DNA of 64,000 nt from positions 2,002,015 to 2,066,014 of the forward strand of contig BCKQ01000003.1 in assembly GCA_001600695.1 (NCBI GenBank), in the 5' to 3' direction. Below the pieces are notes generated by a model, which was not told the DNA's origin, searched no databases, and worked only from the letters and a program-made list of their open reading frames with translations. The position numbers and the translations under genes were made by a program. Below, in pieces: positions 29,382 to 39,618 of this stretch (position 1 is its first letter; every line of letters begins with the position of its first letter). The DNA is from Ascoidea asiatica (Eukaryota; Ascomycota; Saccharomycetes; Ascoideales; Ascoideaceae).

Positions 29382-31058
29382 ATGACAACTTCTAATCCTA
29401 TTTCAAGTTCTGAATCTGATTCGGATTCTAAACCTCAATCTCAATCTCAATCTCAATCTCAAGCTCAGGTTTATAAATATATTCAATCTGAACCTGAAAA
29501 TCCTTTTTCAAAATTAGTTAATAATCAAAATATTATAATAATACCTCAATTTCAATTAGAATCTGGTGAAATTTTATATAATATTCCAATTGCTTATAAA
29601 TCTTGGGGTAAATTAAATCAAAAAAAAGATAATGTATTAATAATTTGTCATGCTTTTACTGGTTCTTCTGATATAAGTGATTGGTGGGGCCCATTATTAG
29701 GTCCAAAAAAGGCTTTTGATCAAACTAAATTTTTTATAATTTGCTTCAATTCTTTAGGTTCTCCATATGGTTCATGTTCTCCAGTTACTTTAAATCCTTT
29801 AACAAATAAAATTTATGGTCCAACTTTTCCTTTAACAACTATAAGAGATGATGTTAAAATTCATAAATTAATTTTAGATTATTTAAAAATTAATCAAATT
29901 GCTTGTGTAATTGGTGGTTCAATGGGTGGTATGTTAGCTTTAGAATATCCAAGTATTTTTGGTCCAAATTATATAAAATCAATTATTGCCTTAGCTACTT
30001 CTGCAAGACATTCTGCTTGGTGTATTTCTTGGGGTGAAGCTCAAAGACAAAGTATATATTCTGATCCAAAATATAATGATGGTTATTATGAATTATCTGA
30101 TGCTCCAGTATCTGGTTTATCTGCTGCAAGAATGGCTGCTTTACTAACTTATAGATCTAGAAATTCTTTTGAATCAAGATTTGGTAGAAATGATCCAAAT
30201 AAATCAAAAAATATTCCAAAATCAAAAATTTTCATAAATAAAAAATCAAAATTTATCTCAAACTCTAATTTAAACTCTAATTCAAATTCAAATTCAATAA
30301 CAACTGATGAACGAAATTGGGCTATACATAATGAAGGTCATAGAAATGCAAATTCAACCAATAATTTTCATAAATCTGATTCTCAAACTTCTGTATCTTC
30401 TATTAATTCTCATTCTTCTTCTTCTTCTTCAACAACAAATTTAAATTCAAACTCAAATTCACATATAAAAAGAACTCAAACTTTTTTTACTGCTCAATCA
30501 TATTTAAGATATCAAGGTGATAAATTTAAAAGTAGATTTGATCCAAATTGTTATATTTCTTTATCAAGAAAACTAGATACTCATGATTTAACAAGAGATA
30601 GATTTTATCCTTTTCCAGAATATTTTACTTACATAGATCCTGATTATGATGATCCTTCAAAACCAAATCTAGATTCGGATTTATCAATTGAAGAAAATAT
30701 TAAAATTCCTCTACAAATTTCAATTGAAGATCATTTAAAAAAATTGTCTCAGCCTTCATTAATAATTGGTATATCTTCTGATAATTTATTTACTTATTCT
30801 GAACAACAATTATTACATAATTATTTACCAAACTCAGAATTATATAAAATTGAAAGCCCTGAAGGTCATGATGCTTTCTTATTAGAATTTGAAAAAATCA
30901 ATGATTTAATATTAAAATTTTTAAATAAAAATTTACCAGATTTAATGAATACTACTGTAATAAGTGAAAAAGATTTAATCGCTGATTCTTCAATATTAGG
31001 TCAAAATGGTAAAAATGAAAGTTTATTCGGTGAAGCTGAGGATATAACTAATTGGTAA
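29382..31058 (+). CDS. MET2: Homoserine O-acetyltransferase
   Basis: Cytosolic alpha/beta-hydrolase-fold enzyme that makes O-acetylhomoserine from homoserine and acetyl-CoA, the first committed step of methionine synthesis. Seen in order: ICHAFTGSSDISDWWG, FNSLGSPYGSCSP, the nucleophile elbow GGSMGGM with Ser180, ALATSARHSAWC and SAARMAALLTYRS. The C-terminus has the catalytic Asp in SSDNLFTYSEQ and His in GHDAFLLEFE. The triad is complete. An N-terminal Ser/Gln repeat (residues about 12-30) and a Ser/Asn insert (about 275-365) split the fold; they make the protein 558 residues, against about 486 in S. cerevisiae. Its promoter has Cbf1- and Met31/32-type sites. Confidence 0.95.
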   Translation: MTTSNPISSSESDSDSKPQSQSQSQSQAQVYKYIQSEPENPFSKLVNNQNIIIIPQFQLESGEILYNIPIAYKSWGKLNQKKDNVLIICHAFTGSSDISDWWGPLLGPKKAFDQTKFFIICFNSLGSPYGSCSPVTLNPLTNKIYGPTFPLTTIRDDVKIHKLILDYLKINQIACVIGGSMGGMLALEYPSIFGPNYIKSIIALATSARHSAWCISWGEAQRQSIYSDPKYNDGYYELSDAPVSGLSAARMAALLTYRSRNSFESRFGRNDPNKSKNIPKSKIFINKKSKFISNSNLNSNSNSNSITTDERNWAIHNEGHRNANSTNNFHKSDSQTSVSSINSHSSSSSSTTNLNSNSNSHIKRTQTFFTAQSYLRYQGDKFKSRFDPNCYISLSRKLDTHDLTRDRFYPFPEYFTYIDPDYDDPSKPNLDSDLSIEENIKIPLQISIEDHLKKLSQPSLIIGISSDNLFTYSEQQLLHNYLPNSELYKIESPEGHDAFLLEFEKINDLILKFLNKNLPDLMNTTVISEKDLIADSSILGQNGKNESLFGEAEDITNW

Positions 31059-31922
31059 GCTTTTTTTTAAACAAGGAAAATAAATTTTCTAGAATCATCA
31101 CTATGCACTATTGATTATCATTATCATTATCATTCATTAACATTAGCATTACTATTATTAAATTTAATAAATATATTCAAAATCATTACAATTAATAACA
31201 ATTCACTAATAATCATAATTTTTTATAATAATTGTGATGAATTATATGAATTATGTAATATTTTCGTTTATTAATTTTAATTTTAATTTTAATGATAATG
31301 TTACTTTGATCTTACTTGTTTTCATTATTTTCAAATTTCCGTTATAATTTAAACTAACTATTATATAATACTTCATTCTTAATGCTTTTTTTTTTATCTG
31401 CTTATTTTTTTTTAATATTCATTAAGGCCAGATATTTCAAGATATAGTAAACTTTAATTAATTTGTTTTCTTATACTGAATTATTAATCAAATATTGCTC
31501 AAATATTCACTCACTTTTTATTCACTTTTTATTCATGTTTTTTTTTGATAAATTTTATAGAATAAAGTCAAGGTTGACTTCAATAAAGATGTTCTAGATT
31601 ATATATGCTTATTGGTTTTTTTTTTTCCAAATGAAAACAAATATTAAGCAAATCAGCTATATAAAGTTTAATAGACAATAACTCATAATTGCATTTAGAT
31701 TTTTAATTACTAGAATACTAATTTAATAATTTTTTTTTTTGTTTTCTGTTTTGTAATAAAGAAAAATATCATTACTAATATATAATTGAGGAAGTGAAAA
31801 GAAAATTTTTTTGATAAATTTTCATAAAGCAAAAGCGAAACTTTGATAGTAAAAGTATAAAAGGTTGAAAAAAAGAAAAATAATAGTATTATAGAAATGA
31901 TAAGCTAATGAATGTTTTTTAT
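31059..31922. other. Convergent MET2-PTC1 intergenic region
   Basis: A long (864 bp) space between two 3' ends. It is uniformly AT-rich with many T runs and short ATT/CATTAT repeats. No GC island, RNA gene or credible coding frame seen. Confidence 0.5.
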
Positions 31923-33560
31923 CTATTTTGTTATTATTTTAATTTCATGCTCTTTTTCAGTTATATTTTGATCTTTATCTTGAATATTTTGAGTATTTTG
32001 ATTATGAATATCTTCATCCTGATAATTTTCTGGATAATCTTCTTGATATTCTTCTTGATCATCTTGATCATCTTGATAACTTTGATCTTGATGTTGTTTA
32101 TTTGAGGTATAATCCAAAACTCTTTGATCAAAACGTATTACCATTACAGAAACATTATCCATTGTTAAATTTTTAATCGCATGATTACATAAAATTTGAC
32201 TTGCTTTTTGAGGATCTGATTCATTTCTTATTAAATCTACAGCATCTTGATCTTTTATAATATCCCATAAACCATCACAAGCAATAATTAAAAATTCATC
32301 ATCATTAGTCATTTCTAAAGCGGTTGTATATGGTTTACCAATAATTAAATTTTTAAGATAACAATCACCTAAAGATCTAGTTACGGCTAATATTCCATTA
32401 ACTCTATTTCTCATTATTAAACCACCATTTTGAATAATTCTATTTGATTCATTTGAATCAGAACCTTTATGATCATAAGATAATCTGATTGCAAAACCAT
32501 TTCTACAAAGTACTAATCTTGAATCACCAACGTTTGCAGTATATAACATTCTTTTATGATTCGGAGAAGGAACAAAATCAAAATTTTTTTTTAAATCATC
32601 ATAATTTGGAATTTTATTTGAGAAATTATTTTGCTGAGTATTTATGTTTTGATTTTGATTATTATTCAGTATTTTACTATTATTTATATTATTCAGTATT
32701 TCATTATTACTTATAATATTATTCTGTGTTTGATTATTATTATCATTATTACTACTGGTAATAGTAGTGATATTCTGTATGTCATTATTAATATTATTCT
32801 GTATATTAGTATTATTAATAATATTATTTGAATTAGATATAGGTATACCTTCTATATCTATATCATTATTTTTATAGTTATTAGTTGTATAATTATACAG
32901 CTGATTTTCAGTAGTTAAATCTGTATTTGAATTTGAATTTGAATTTATTATTTTATTTGAATTTGAAGAGGTTAAAGAATTATTTGATTTAATTATAAAA
33001 TCATCATCTAATTCCCAACGTATTACAGCTACAGCTGCAGTACAACCTGAAGAACCAATTATAGATTTATTTTGATCAATAAGTTTATCAGCGTTTTGGA
33101 AAGATATATTTAAACAAGATCTTATATCTTTTTCTTCTAAATTATTTAGTTTTTTTTTAATTGATTGTTGTTGTTGATTTTGATTTTGATTTTGATTTTG
33201 ATTTAATTTTAACTGACTATGAATTGATTCATTTTTTAAAATTTCATTTTGTAATAAAAGATGTAAATTTTGACCACACCATTTTGCAGATTGTTTACCA
33301 GCATGGCCATCAAATATAGCAAAATAACCCCAATCTAATCTTTCAGCAAAATTAGCTACATAAGTATGAACATCTTCCATTGTTGGTCTATATTTTGAAT
33401 TTTTATTTTCAGATACACCAACTTTGAAAGATAATTTGTAGGATAAATTTGAATTTATTTTAATTTTTTCTTGATTATTTTTATCATTACTATTATCATT
33501 ATTATTAGTATTGCCTTCTTTATCTATTTTAGGTTTTGAAGGAGAAGAATAATTTGACAT
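31923..33560 (-). CDS. PTC1: Type 2C protein phosphatase Ptc1
   Basis: PP2C Ser/Thr phosphatase; Ptc1 down-regulates the HOG and cell-wall MAP-kinase pathways in yeast. The region RPTMEDVHTYVANF (59-72) followed by ERLDWGYFAIFDGHAG (73-88) is strongly Ptc1-like. Metal-binding residues E62/D63, D84/G85 and the later CDGLWD and DNVSVM Asp residues are all present. SSGCTAAVAV and TANVGDSRLVL are also intact. An insert of about 120 residues rich in Asn, Ile and Gln (roughly residues 190-310) lies between the two halves of the fold. A Gln/Asp/Tyr-rich tail of about 60 residues follows the catalytic domain. Total length is 545 against about 281 in S. cerevisiae. The frame stays open through the insert, so it is translated unless an intron is hidden there, which I see no sign of. 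Confidence 0.92.
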   Translation of the reverse strand: MSNYSSPSKPKIDKEGNTNNNDNSNDKNNQEKIKINSNLSYKLSFKVGVSENKNSKYRPTMEDVHTYVANFAERLDWGYFAIFDGHAGKQSAKWCGQNLHLLLQNEILKNESIHSQLKLNQNQNQNQNQQQQSIKKKLNNLEEKDIRSCLNISFQNADKLIDQNKSIIGSSGCTAAVAVIRWELDDDFIIKSNNSLTSSNSNKIINSNSNSNTDLTTENQLYNYTTNNYKNNDIDIEGIPISNSNNIINNTNIQNNINNDIQNITTITSSNNDNNNQTQNNIISNNEILNNINNSKILNNNQNQNINTQQNNFSNKIPNYDDLKKNFDFVPSPNHKRMLYTANVGDSRLVLCRNGFAIRLSYDHKGSDSNESNRIIQNGGLIMRNRVNGILAVTRSLGDCYLKNLIIGKPYTTALEMTNDDEFLIIACDGLWDIIKDQDAVDLIRNESDPQKASQILCNHAIKNLTMDNVSVMVIRFDQRVLDYTSNKQHQDQSYQDDQDDQEEYQEDYPENYQDEDIHNQNTQNIQDKDQNITEKEHEIKIITK

Positions 33561-34916
33561 TATTTGATTTTATAAAGTGTAAGAATTTAGTGTATATTAG
33601 ATTAAATTAAATTGTATTATATTATATTATATGATGTTTTATATGATATTAAAGTATGGGCGGTTAAGAAATGTATAAATTTTGAGAATTAAAAGTAAAG
33701 CCAATAGCTCATTTAGGAAAAAGATTTAATTTCTGATGTAATATATATTGGATATATAGATTATAGATTGTGTAATGTAGATTGTAGATTGTAGATTATG
33801 GATTAAAGATAAATTTGATATTTGATTTTAGATATTTAATATTTAATATTTAATATTTGATATTTGATATATTTGATATTCAGTATTAAATATTTACAGT
33901 ATTAATATTTGATATAAAACAGTGTAGTAAAATAGTATATTATGGTAGTGAGTGGTACCTTACGCAGGCTCACAAGTGAACCAAGTGAACTGACGAGCGA
34001 AAACTGACGACTGAAAACTGAAGGCGAGACAAAACTGGTTCGGTTGCAGTTTGAGCTTTGAATCTGGAAGCCAGCAGGAAGCCAGCAGAAAACTAGCAGA
34101 AACCCAGCACCAGGGGCCCTGAAAGAAGATCTCGAAGCAAAAAAAGAAGACAGGAGAGATAAATAAAAAAAACAGTCACGTGGATAACATTGGTCAGCTG
34201 ACCCGCAAAAACGGTCATGGACACGGAAATTTTATTGACCCACCGTGCTTGTTCCATTGTCCCTTCATTTTTGTAAAGTGGTCCAGGATTCCCAAAATAG
34301 AAGTTCATGCGCCGGTGGATGACTAATCATTTCGGGATATCGGCAGAAAAGTTGCCGTTTGGTGACTCAAATACGGATCCTGTTTTGAAAGGTGTCAATC
34401 TGGGGTTCAGTGAGACTTGCACACAAACATACTTGTGAAGGCTTTTGACATACACTGGCGTAACCGGCTATGACAGGCAATACAAGTATAGCAACGGATT
34501 ACGTCCGGCTTTCCGTCTTTGTGTCGTTTTAGTACGCTTGCCGTTAACGGTTCCGGTTTGCACTGACGTTTTTTCACCAGGGCCTGGCATGAAACTGTGC
34601 TCAATACTAGAGATAAGCTTGTCGCTACCCGGCCTTGATCCAGATTATTAATGAGTAATCTCGGCAACTACTGTATTAGATAGAAAGAAGTATTACAGTA
34701 GATATTGGATATATTTATAATAGAGGTGGGTAAATGACACTTGATATTGGATATTGGAAATTTGAAATATTTCTTATAAGATGTGAAATTTATCTCCATT
34801 TTTCATCTTCTCTTTTTACTCAAATTGATTCGTATTTTTTTTTCTTTCAAAAGTTTTCGATTATTTTCAATAATAAAGTATAATAATCTATGAGATAATA
34901 ACTAATTAAACAAAAA
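33561..34916. other. Divergent PTC1-ARO9 intergenic region
   Basis: About 1.36 kb. Near PTC1 there are imperfect TAGATTG and GATATTTAATATTT repeats (about 33750-33910). A large GC-rich island covers about 33950-34650. It includes repeated GCCAGCAG words at 34070-34110 and the TCACGTG at 34176-34182. Several 65-90-codon frames cross the island on both strands; none has recognisable features and they are not called. AT-rich sequence leads to ARO9. Confidence 0.5.
34176..34182. promoter_or_regulatory. Cbf1-type site TCACGTG between PTC1 and ARO9
   Basis: A perfect TCACGTG (preceded by G) in the GC-rich island, about 615 bp from PTC1 and 735 bp from ARO9. Which gene it serves, if any, is unknown. 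No AT-rich CDEII plus CDEIII follows, so it is not a centromere element. Confidence 0.4.
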
Positions 34917-36446
34917 ATGGCTAATATTAATTCAATTTCTGATTCAGTTTCAAGTTTACAATTAAATTCAGAATCTGATTATCCTGAAGTTCCATTCAAT
35001 TTTGAATCTCAATTATCTGAATCTGTTAAATTAAGAATTCCATCTGGTGGGTTTTTATTACAAGCTGATAACGATTCAATCATACCACATAAATCTCCAA
35101 TTTATTTAAATTTTGGTTGTCCAAATTTTGGTTTTTTTCCTGTTAATAATATAACTTTAAATACTTCTTTAGTTCCATTTCCAGATTTAAATGATTCAAA
35201 TCAATTTAAAACTATTCAAATTCAAAAAGAATATTCAACATCTACTGAAAATCAATTAATTGATATTAAAAATGGTTTTCAATATATGCAAGCAACTGGT
35301 AATCCAATTTTATATAATTTTATTAAAGATAAAATTGTTAAATCTTTACATAATCCAATTTATAATTCAAAAAATTGGGATATATTATTAAATTCTGGTA
35401 GTGCTGATGGTTTAAGTAAAATTGCAAATATTTTATTTAATAAAAATGATACTGTATTAATTGAAGAATATACTTTTCCACCTGTACCCGAATCTTTTAA
35501 ACCTTTTGAAGTTAATTTAATTCCAATTAATTTATCTTATAAAACAAATGGTATTGATCCAAATTATCTTTTAAATTTATTAGAAAATTGGAAAACTTTA
35601 AATCCAAAATTAAATTTTCCAAAAGCTTTATATACAATACCTGTTGGACAAAATCCAATTGGTACTTCAACAACAATTAATGATAAAAAAAAAATTTATG
35701 AAATTTGTGAAAAATTTAATTTAATTATAATTGAAGATGATCCTTATGGTAATATAATCTTAGATGATGATTTTATTAATAATGATAAAAATATTACAAT
35801 TGATGATTATTCAAATAAATATTTAAATAAATCTTATTTAACAATTGATAAATCTGCAAGAGTTATAAGATGTGAAACATTTTCAAAAGTTTTTGCACCA
35901 GGTTTAAGATTAGGTTATTTTATTTCTCATAATGGTTTTATAAAACATTTAAAAAATTTAACAGCTTTAACAAATAGATCACCAAGTGGAATTTCTCAAA
36001 CAATTTTACAAAATTTTATATTTCAAAATGGTGGTTATGAATTTTGGATTAAATGGATTATTCAACTTTCAAAAACTTATTCAATTAGAAATAAAATTGT
36101 AATAAATTTATTAGAAAATTCAAAAGCATTTAAAAAAAATTATATAAATTTTTATAAACCAAAAAATGGAATGTTTATTTCAATTGAAATAAATTTTAAA
36201 AATTTTGAAGAAAATTTAAAAAATAGTAAAAATTTTACAATTGAAAATGAATTAAATGATTTAAATAGAAAATTTATTGAAAATGGTGTTATGGTAATTT
36301 TAGGTACACATATGGCAATTGGTGAGGAAGCAAAAAGAAAAGCAAATTTTATAAGATTAACATTTGCAATGGCAAATGATGAAGAAGAAATTAAAGAAGG
36401 ATTTAATAGATTATGTGATACAATTGTTGAACATTTTGAAAGTTAA
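34917..36446 (+). CDS. ARO9: Aromatic aminotransferase II
   Basis: PLP-dependent class I aminotransferase of the Aro8/Aro9 (KAT II-like) group; Aro9 starts breakdown of aromatic amino acids to fusel alcohols. Landmarks: FQYMQATGNPILYNFIKD, LLNSGSADGLSKIANI, IEEYTFPPVPE, YTIPVGQNPIGTS, IEDDPYGNI, then RCETFSKVFAPGLRLGY with the Schiff-base lysine K324. The C-terminal NGMFISIEI and ANFIRLTFAMA complete the fold. Length (509) fits Aro9 (about 513), and the QNPIGTS and KSYLTIDKSARVIRCETFSK stretches look closer to Aro9 than to Aro8 as I know them. The choice between Aro9 and Aro8 is therefore probable rather than proven. It ends only 6 bp from the stop of the convergent acyltransferase gene. Confidence 0.85.
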   Translation: MANINSISDSVSSLQLNSESDYPEVPFNFESQLSESVKLRIPSGGFLLQADNDSIIPHKSPIYLNFGCPNFGFFPVNNITLNTSLVPFPDLNDSNQFKTIQIQKEYSTSTENQLIDIKNGFQYMQATGNPILYNFIKDKIVKSLHNPIYNSKNWDILLNSGSADGLSKIANILFNKNDTVLIEEYTFPPVPESFKPFEVNLIPINLSYKTNGIDPNYLLNLLENWKTLNPKLNFPKALYTIPVGQNPIGTSTTINDKKKIYEICEKFNLIIIEDDPYGNIILDDDFINNDKNITIDDYSNKYLNKSYLTIDKSARVIRCETFSKVFAPGLRLGYFISHNGFIKHLKNLTALTNRSPSGISQTILQNFIFQNGGYEFWIKWIIQLSKTYSIRNKIVINLLENSKAFKKNYINFYKPKNGMFISIEINFKNFEENLKNSKNFTIENELNDLNRKFIENGVMVILGTHMAIGEEAKRKANFIRLTFAMANDEEEIKEGFNRLCDTIVEHFES

Positions 36447-36452
36447 ATGATT

Positions 36453-37517
36453 TTATAAGTTACCTAAAATTATATCATTTTTAATTGAATTTATTAATTT
36501 ATCTTTTTTAAACCAATGTTTATCTAAATACTTTTGTAAAACTTTATTATTTGAATGTGGAATTTTTTTTAATAACTTTGAATTTATATTAATATAAATT
36601 GAAATGTTTTTTGAATTACATTGATTTAAAATTAAAAAATTTAATAAATTTGGATAAATAAAACATTTTTTTGAATTATCATAATAAATTATTGTTAAAT
36701 CATTTAAAATTTTGAAATTGTTAAAGATCAGGTTATTATTGTTATTCTTATTATTTGAGTTATTATTTAAATGAAATAGACTCAAAAAAGAATTGAATCT
36801 TGGATATAATAAATTTGATAAATTTTTTATATAATAAAATTTTTTGAATAGATAATTTTTTTGAATATTCAAATTTTTTAAAGAAAATATATTAACTTCA
36901 GGGAAATAAATTAACCAATTTATGTTATTATTATCACTTTTATTATTATTAAGATTATCTAATAAAATTTTCTTATTAAAATAATAAATAAAATCGTCAT
37001 TTGAAATTGACCAATTTTCATCAAATTTAAATAAATTTATTAAGATTTTTATTGAAGGTAATTGCCAAATTATTGACCAATTGAAGAAATTTAAATTTGG
37101 GGTATTTAAATAATTTATAATAATATCATTATTTGAATTATTTGAATTATTATTTGGAAAAGATAAAAAAGAAATTATAAAGAAATCAAGAATTGAGTAA
37201 TGATTTGAGATTATAATTGAAGAATGATTCAAGTTTAATAAATTTAAATCACCAAAAACTTTTAAATTTATATTATTTAAATTTAATAAAAAAAAAGATA
37301 AATTCCAAAATAAATAATTTAAAAATTTTTTAATTAAAAATAAATAATAATTTGATAAAAAAATTTTTAAAATAAATTTTAATAAAAAAATATTTAAAAA
37401 ATTATAAAAAATTAAAAAATTTAATAATAAAGATAATTTAATAACCGAAAATAATAAATTGAATAAATCAATATCATTTGGTAAAGGATTAAAACCGAGA
37501 TGATTAATCAATTCCAT
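36453..37517 (-). CDS. Membrane-bound acyltransferase (Cst26/Mum3-like)
   Basis: Glycerolipid acyltransferase family (PlsC-like). The catalytic HX4D motif is H106-YSIL-D111 within SNHYSILDFF. The second motif appears as YFPEVNIFSL, where the common form is FPEG. The N-terminus (about 20-80) is very hydrophobic and likely inserts in the ER membrane. Unlike typical 1-acyl-glycerol-3-phosphate acyltransferases it is Asn-rich, and 354 residues long. Yeast relatives with this layout include Cst26, YDR018C and Mum3; I cannot choose between them. The FPEV variation may affect substrate binding. The gene overlaps nothing but nearly abuts ARO9. Confidence 0.75.
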   Translation of the reverse strand: MELINHLGFNPLPNDIDLFNLLFSVIKLSLLLNFLIFYNFLNIFLLKFILKIFLSNYYLFLIKKFLNYLFWNLSFFLLNLNNINLKVFGDLNLLNLNHSSIIISNHYSILDFFIISFLSFPNNNSNNSNNDIIINYLNTPNLNFFNWSIIWQLPSIKILINLFKFDENWSISNDDFIYYFNKKILLDNLNNNKSDNNNINWLIYFPEVNIFSLKNLNIQKNYLFKKFYYIKNLSNLLYPRFNSFLSLFHLNNNSNNKNNNNNLIFNNFKILNDLTIIYYDNSKKCFIYPNLLNFLILNQCNSKNISIYININSKLLKKIPHSNNKVLQKYLDKHWFKKDKLINSIKNDIILGNL

Positions 37518-38367
37518 TTTTAAATCAATTCAATGAATTAAATGTCAACTATAAGTTAGAAAGTGTAATAAATAATGGGTTATATGCAATAAGTAACAGA
37601 TGATGGATAAATAGGTGTAAATACAGGATATTATAGTTAATATAATATATAATATAGAATATGGTTAAGTTGAGTTGAGTTCAGTTCAGTTCAGTATATT
37701 TTCAATATATTTCAGATTGTATTTGTGGATAGATGGTAAAATAGATGTATTTGGGCTTTTCAAAACATTTTAGTGAATTGAAGATGAGATTGGAACAGGC
37801 AAATGAACAGCAGCAGCCCCAGCTCAAAGCACCAGACCCTCAACAGCTGCTCTTCTCCATCAAAAGGACCCAGACACCAACCAGACATGGCTAAGGGGCA
37901 GTATCAGGAGACAGTTTTATGTAGAGCAGAAAGGAGAAGAAGAAAGAAAAAAAGAAAACAAAAGGAAGAAGAAGCAGAAGAAGCAAAAACAGAGGAAGAT
38001 TCCTTTTATAGCAGTGGAGGGCACTCACCCGGCCGACGCGTGGGAGAGAAAGATAAAACTAGGGATACCTCTGGACTGGTCTCTACTTGGATTGTGGAGT
38101 GATTTCAGCAGGACGGTAGGACAAAGAAAACAGGACGGTGGGACAGTGGGCTGATCGTGAGAAAAGGGGCTGCAGCGCTGCTCTGGCGCCAGATCGAGTG
38201 TGGGCTGCGGGAGCGAGCTGACTGCTGGCTGTGCTGTTTCTTTGGTGCTACCTTCTCTTTTGCCAGAATGCAAATATATCAGTAGCTGTGTCAGTTACTT
38301 ACTACAAAAGATAATAACAAGAGATAATAATCAAAGAAAATAACTAAAGATAATAATTAAATCAAAA
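37518..38367. other. Divergent intergenic region with a GC-rich island
   Basis: GC-rich at about 37795-38275, including a purine-rich AAGAAG tract at 37930-38000. It also has two near-identical AGGACGGTRGGACA words at about 38110-38145. Overlapping frames on both strands are compositionally driven and not called. Confidence 0.45.
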
Positions 38368-38871
38368 ATGTTCAAACAACAATCTCTTAATATGTCAAAC
38401 AGATTAGTCAGACAATCTTTGATTGGCAGAAGAAATTTATCAGTTTCTTCATTATTGAAACAATCTAAATCAAGTTCAGGTTCAGGTTCAAGTTCAAGTT
38501 CAAATTCTTCAGTTCCAGAAATTAAAATTATTTATAAAACACCAATTTTAACTACTTTATTATTATTAACTTCATTATCTGGTCTTTCATATTTATCTTA
38601 TGAATATTATAATAATTTAAATTCAATTAATGATAAAATTAAATTAAATTCAATTATAAATGATTTAAATTTAAAAATTAATAAATTAACTAATGAAAAT
38701 GATGATTTAATTTTAAAAAATAAAAATTTAATTAAAGATGAATTAAATTCAACAAAAGAATTTCAATCTAATTTAAATTCAATTTTAAAATCTCAATATA
38801 ATCAAACTGATGTTACTTCAGTTGCATCTTCAACTCCATCCAAATCTAAATCTTGGTATAAATTTTGGTAG
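38368..38871 (+). CDS. Small putative mitochondrial membrane protein
   Basis: A 167-residue protein I do not recognise. The first 35 residues are basic and free of acidic residues (RLVRQSLIGRRNLS), as in a mitochondrial targeting sequence. A Ser/Gly stretch follows (33-49). One membrane span is predicted at about 58-80 (TPILTTLLLLTSLSGLSYL). A Lys/Asn/Leu-rich coiled coil follows at about 85-140, and the end is SKSWYKFW. This is the layout of an inner-membrane protein facing the intermembrane space, as in several yeast assembly factors, but no family is assigned. A second ATG at codon 9 is an alternative start. Confidence 0.7.
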   Translation: MFKQQSLNMSNRLVRQSLIGRRNLSVSSLLKQSKSSSGSGSSSSSNSSVPEIKIIYKTPILTTLLLLTSLSGLSYLSYEYYNNLNSINDKIKLNSIINDLNLKINKLTNENDDLILKNKNLIKDELNSTKEFQSNLNSILKSQYNQTDVTSVASSTPSKSKSWYKFW

Positions 38872-39111
38872 TTTAACTAGTTATCTTCATCTTATCTTTA
38901 TTTTTATATATTTACTCTCATATGCTCATATCTATATTTCCACTGCTATTGCTACTGCTTCTGCTCTTATATCTCATTTCTTTAGTTGTTCTCTTTCTGT
39001 CTCTCTCCATTAGTTATCTTATATCTTATATCTTATACCTTATATCTTACATCTTATTATATCTTCCCTTATCTAATCTAATCTAATCTTACGCTACTTC
39101 AAACAAACACC

Positions 39112-39116
39112 CACTT

Positions 39117-39164
<48 letters not shown>
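39112..39164. repeat. (CACTTT)n hexamer microsatellite
   Basis: Nearly nine perfect copies of CACTTT in a pyrimidine-rich tract about 450 bp upstream of the NmrA-like copy 2. Non-coding. Confidence 0.95.
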
Positions 39165-39166
<2 letters not shown>

Positions 39167-39278
39167 TGATCTCCTGCTAACTAAGTTCTTACTCAGCCTC
39201 CTTGGCCAAATTTCTCTTGTGTTTCCAACGCCGAGTTCATTATACCACTCGCTTACAAATTATTACAAATAATCCCAG

Positions 39279-39285
39279 TCACGTG
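39279..39285. promoter_or_regulatory. Cbf1-type site TCACGTG upstream of NmrA-like copy 2
   Basis: Perfect TCACGTG about 335 bp before the start of the reductase gene. The first copy of the gene, at 19.5 kb, shows no such site nearby. Confidence 0.4.
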
Positions 39286-39618
39286 CCAGTTACCCCTTCG
39301 ATTATTATTATTATTATTAATATCATAAACAATTGATAAATGAAATATATTTATTTAACCTTTATTCAACTTAATTTGTAATGCAATTTATAATCAATTG
39401 ACAATAAAGTTAAAATAATCAATTGACAATTAAATGGAATTGAAATCAATAATTAAATGAATCTTTAATTAGAAATTGTAAATGAATAATGTTTAATATA
39501 AATATGTGCTTATGAAACCATATTTGTTATCAATCAATTCATTTACTTCACTAATATCAATCAAACAATCAATTTAATCAAATAAACTATATATTATATA
39601 TTATATATTATATTCAAA

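Larger units (their letters stand above)
38872..39618. other. Intergenic region upstream of NmrA-like copy 2
   Basis: Pyrimidine-rich from about 38880 to 39180, with TATCTTA-type and TCTAA-type short repeats and the TTTCAC array listed separately. About 39195-39300 is slightly GC-richer and holds a TCACGTG site (39279-39285). The remainder is AT-rich up to the start codon. Confidence 0.45.

Noticed and set aside
34093-34667. Frames of 68-86 codons on both strands between PTC1 and ARO9
   Set aside because: Same reason: overlapping, featureless frames inside a GC-rich island.
39278-39380. GTCACGTG followed by AT-rich sequence as a point centromere
   Set aside because: The expected CDEIII motif is missing at the far end of the AT-rich stretch.
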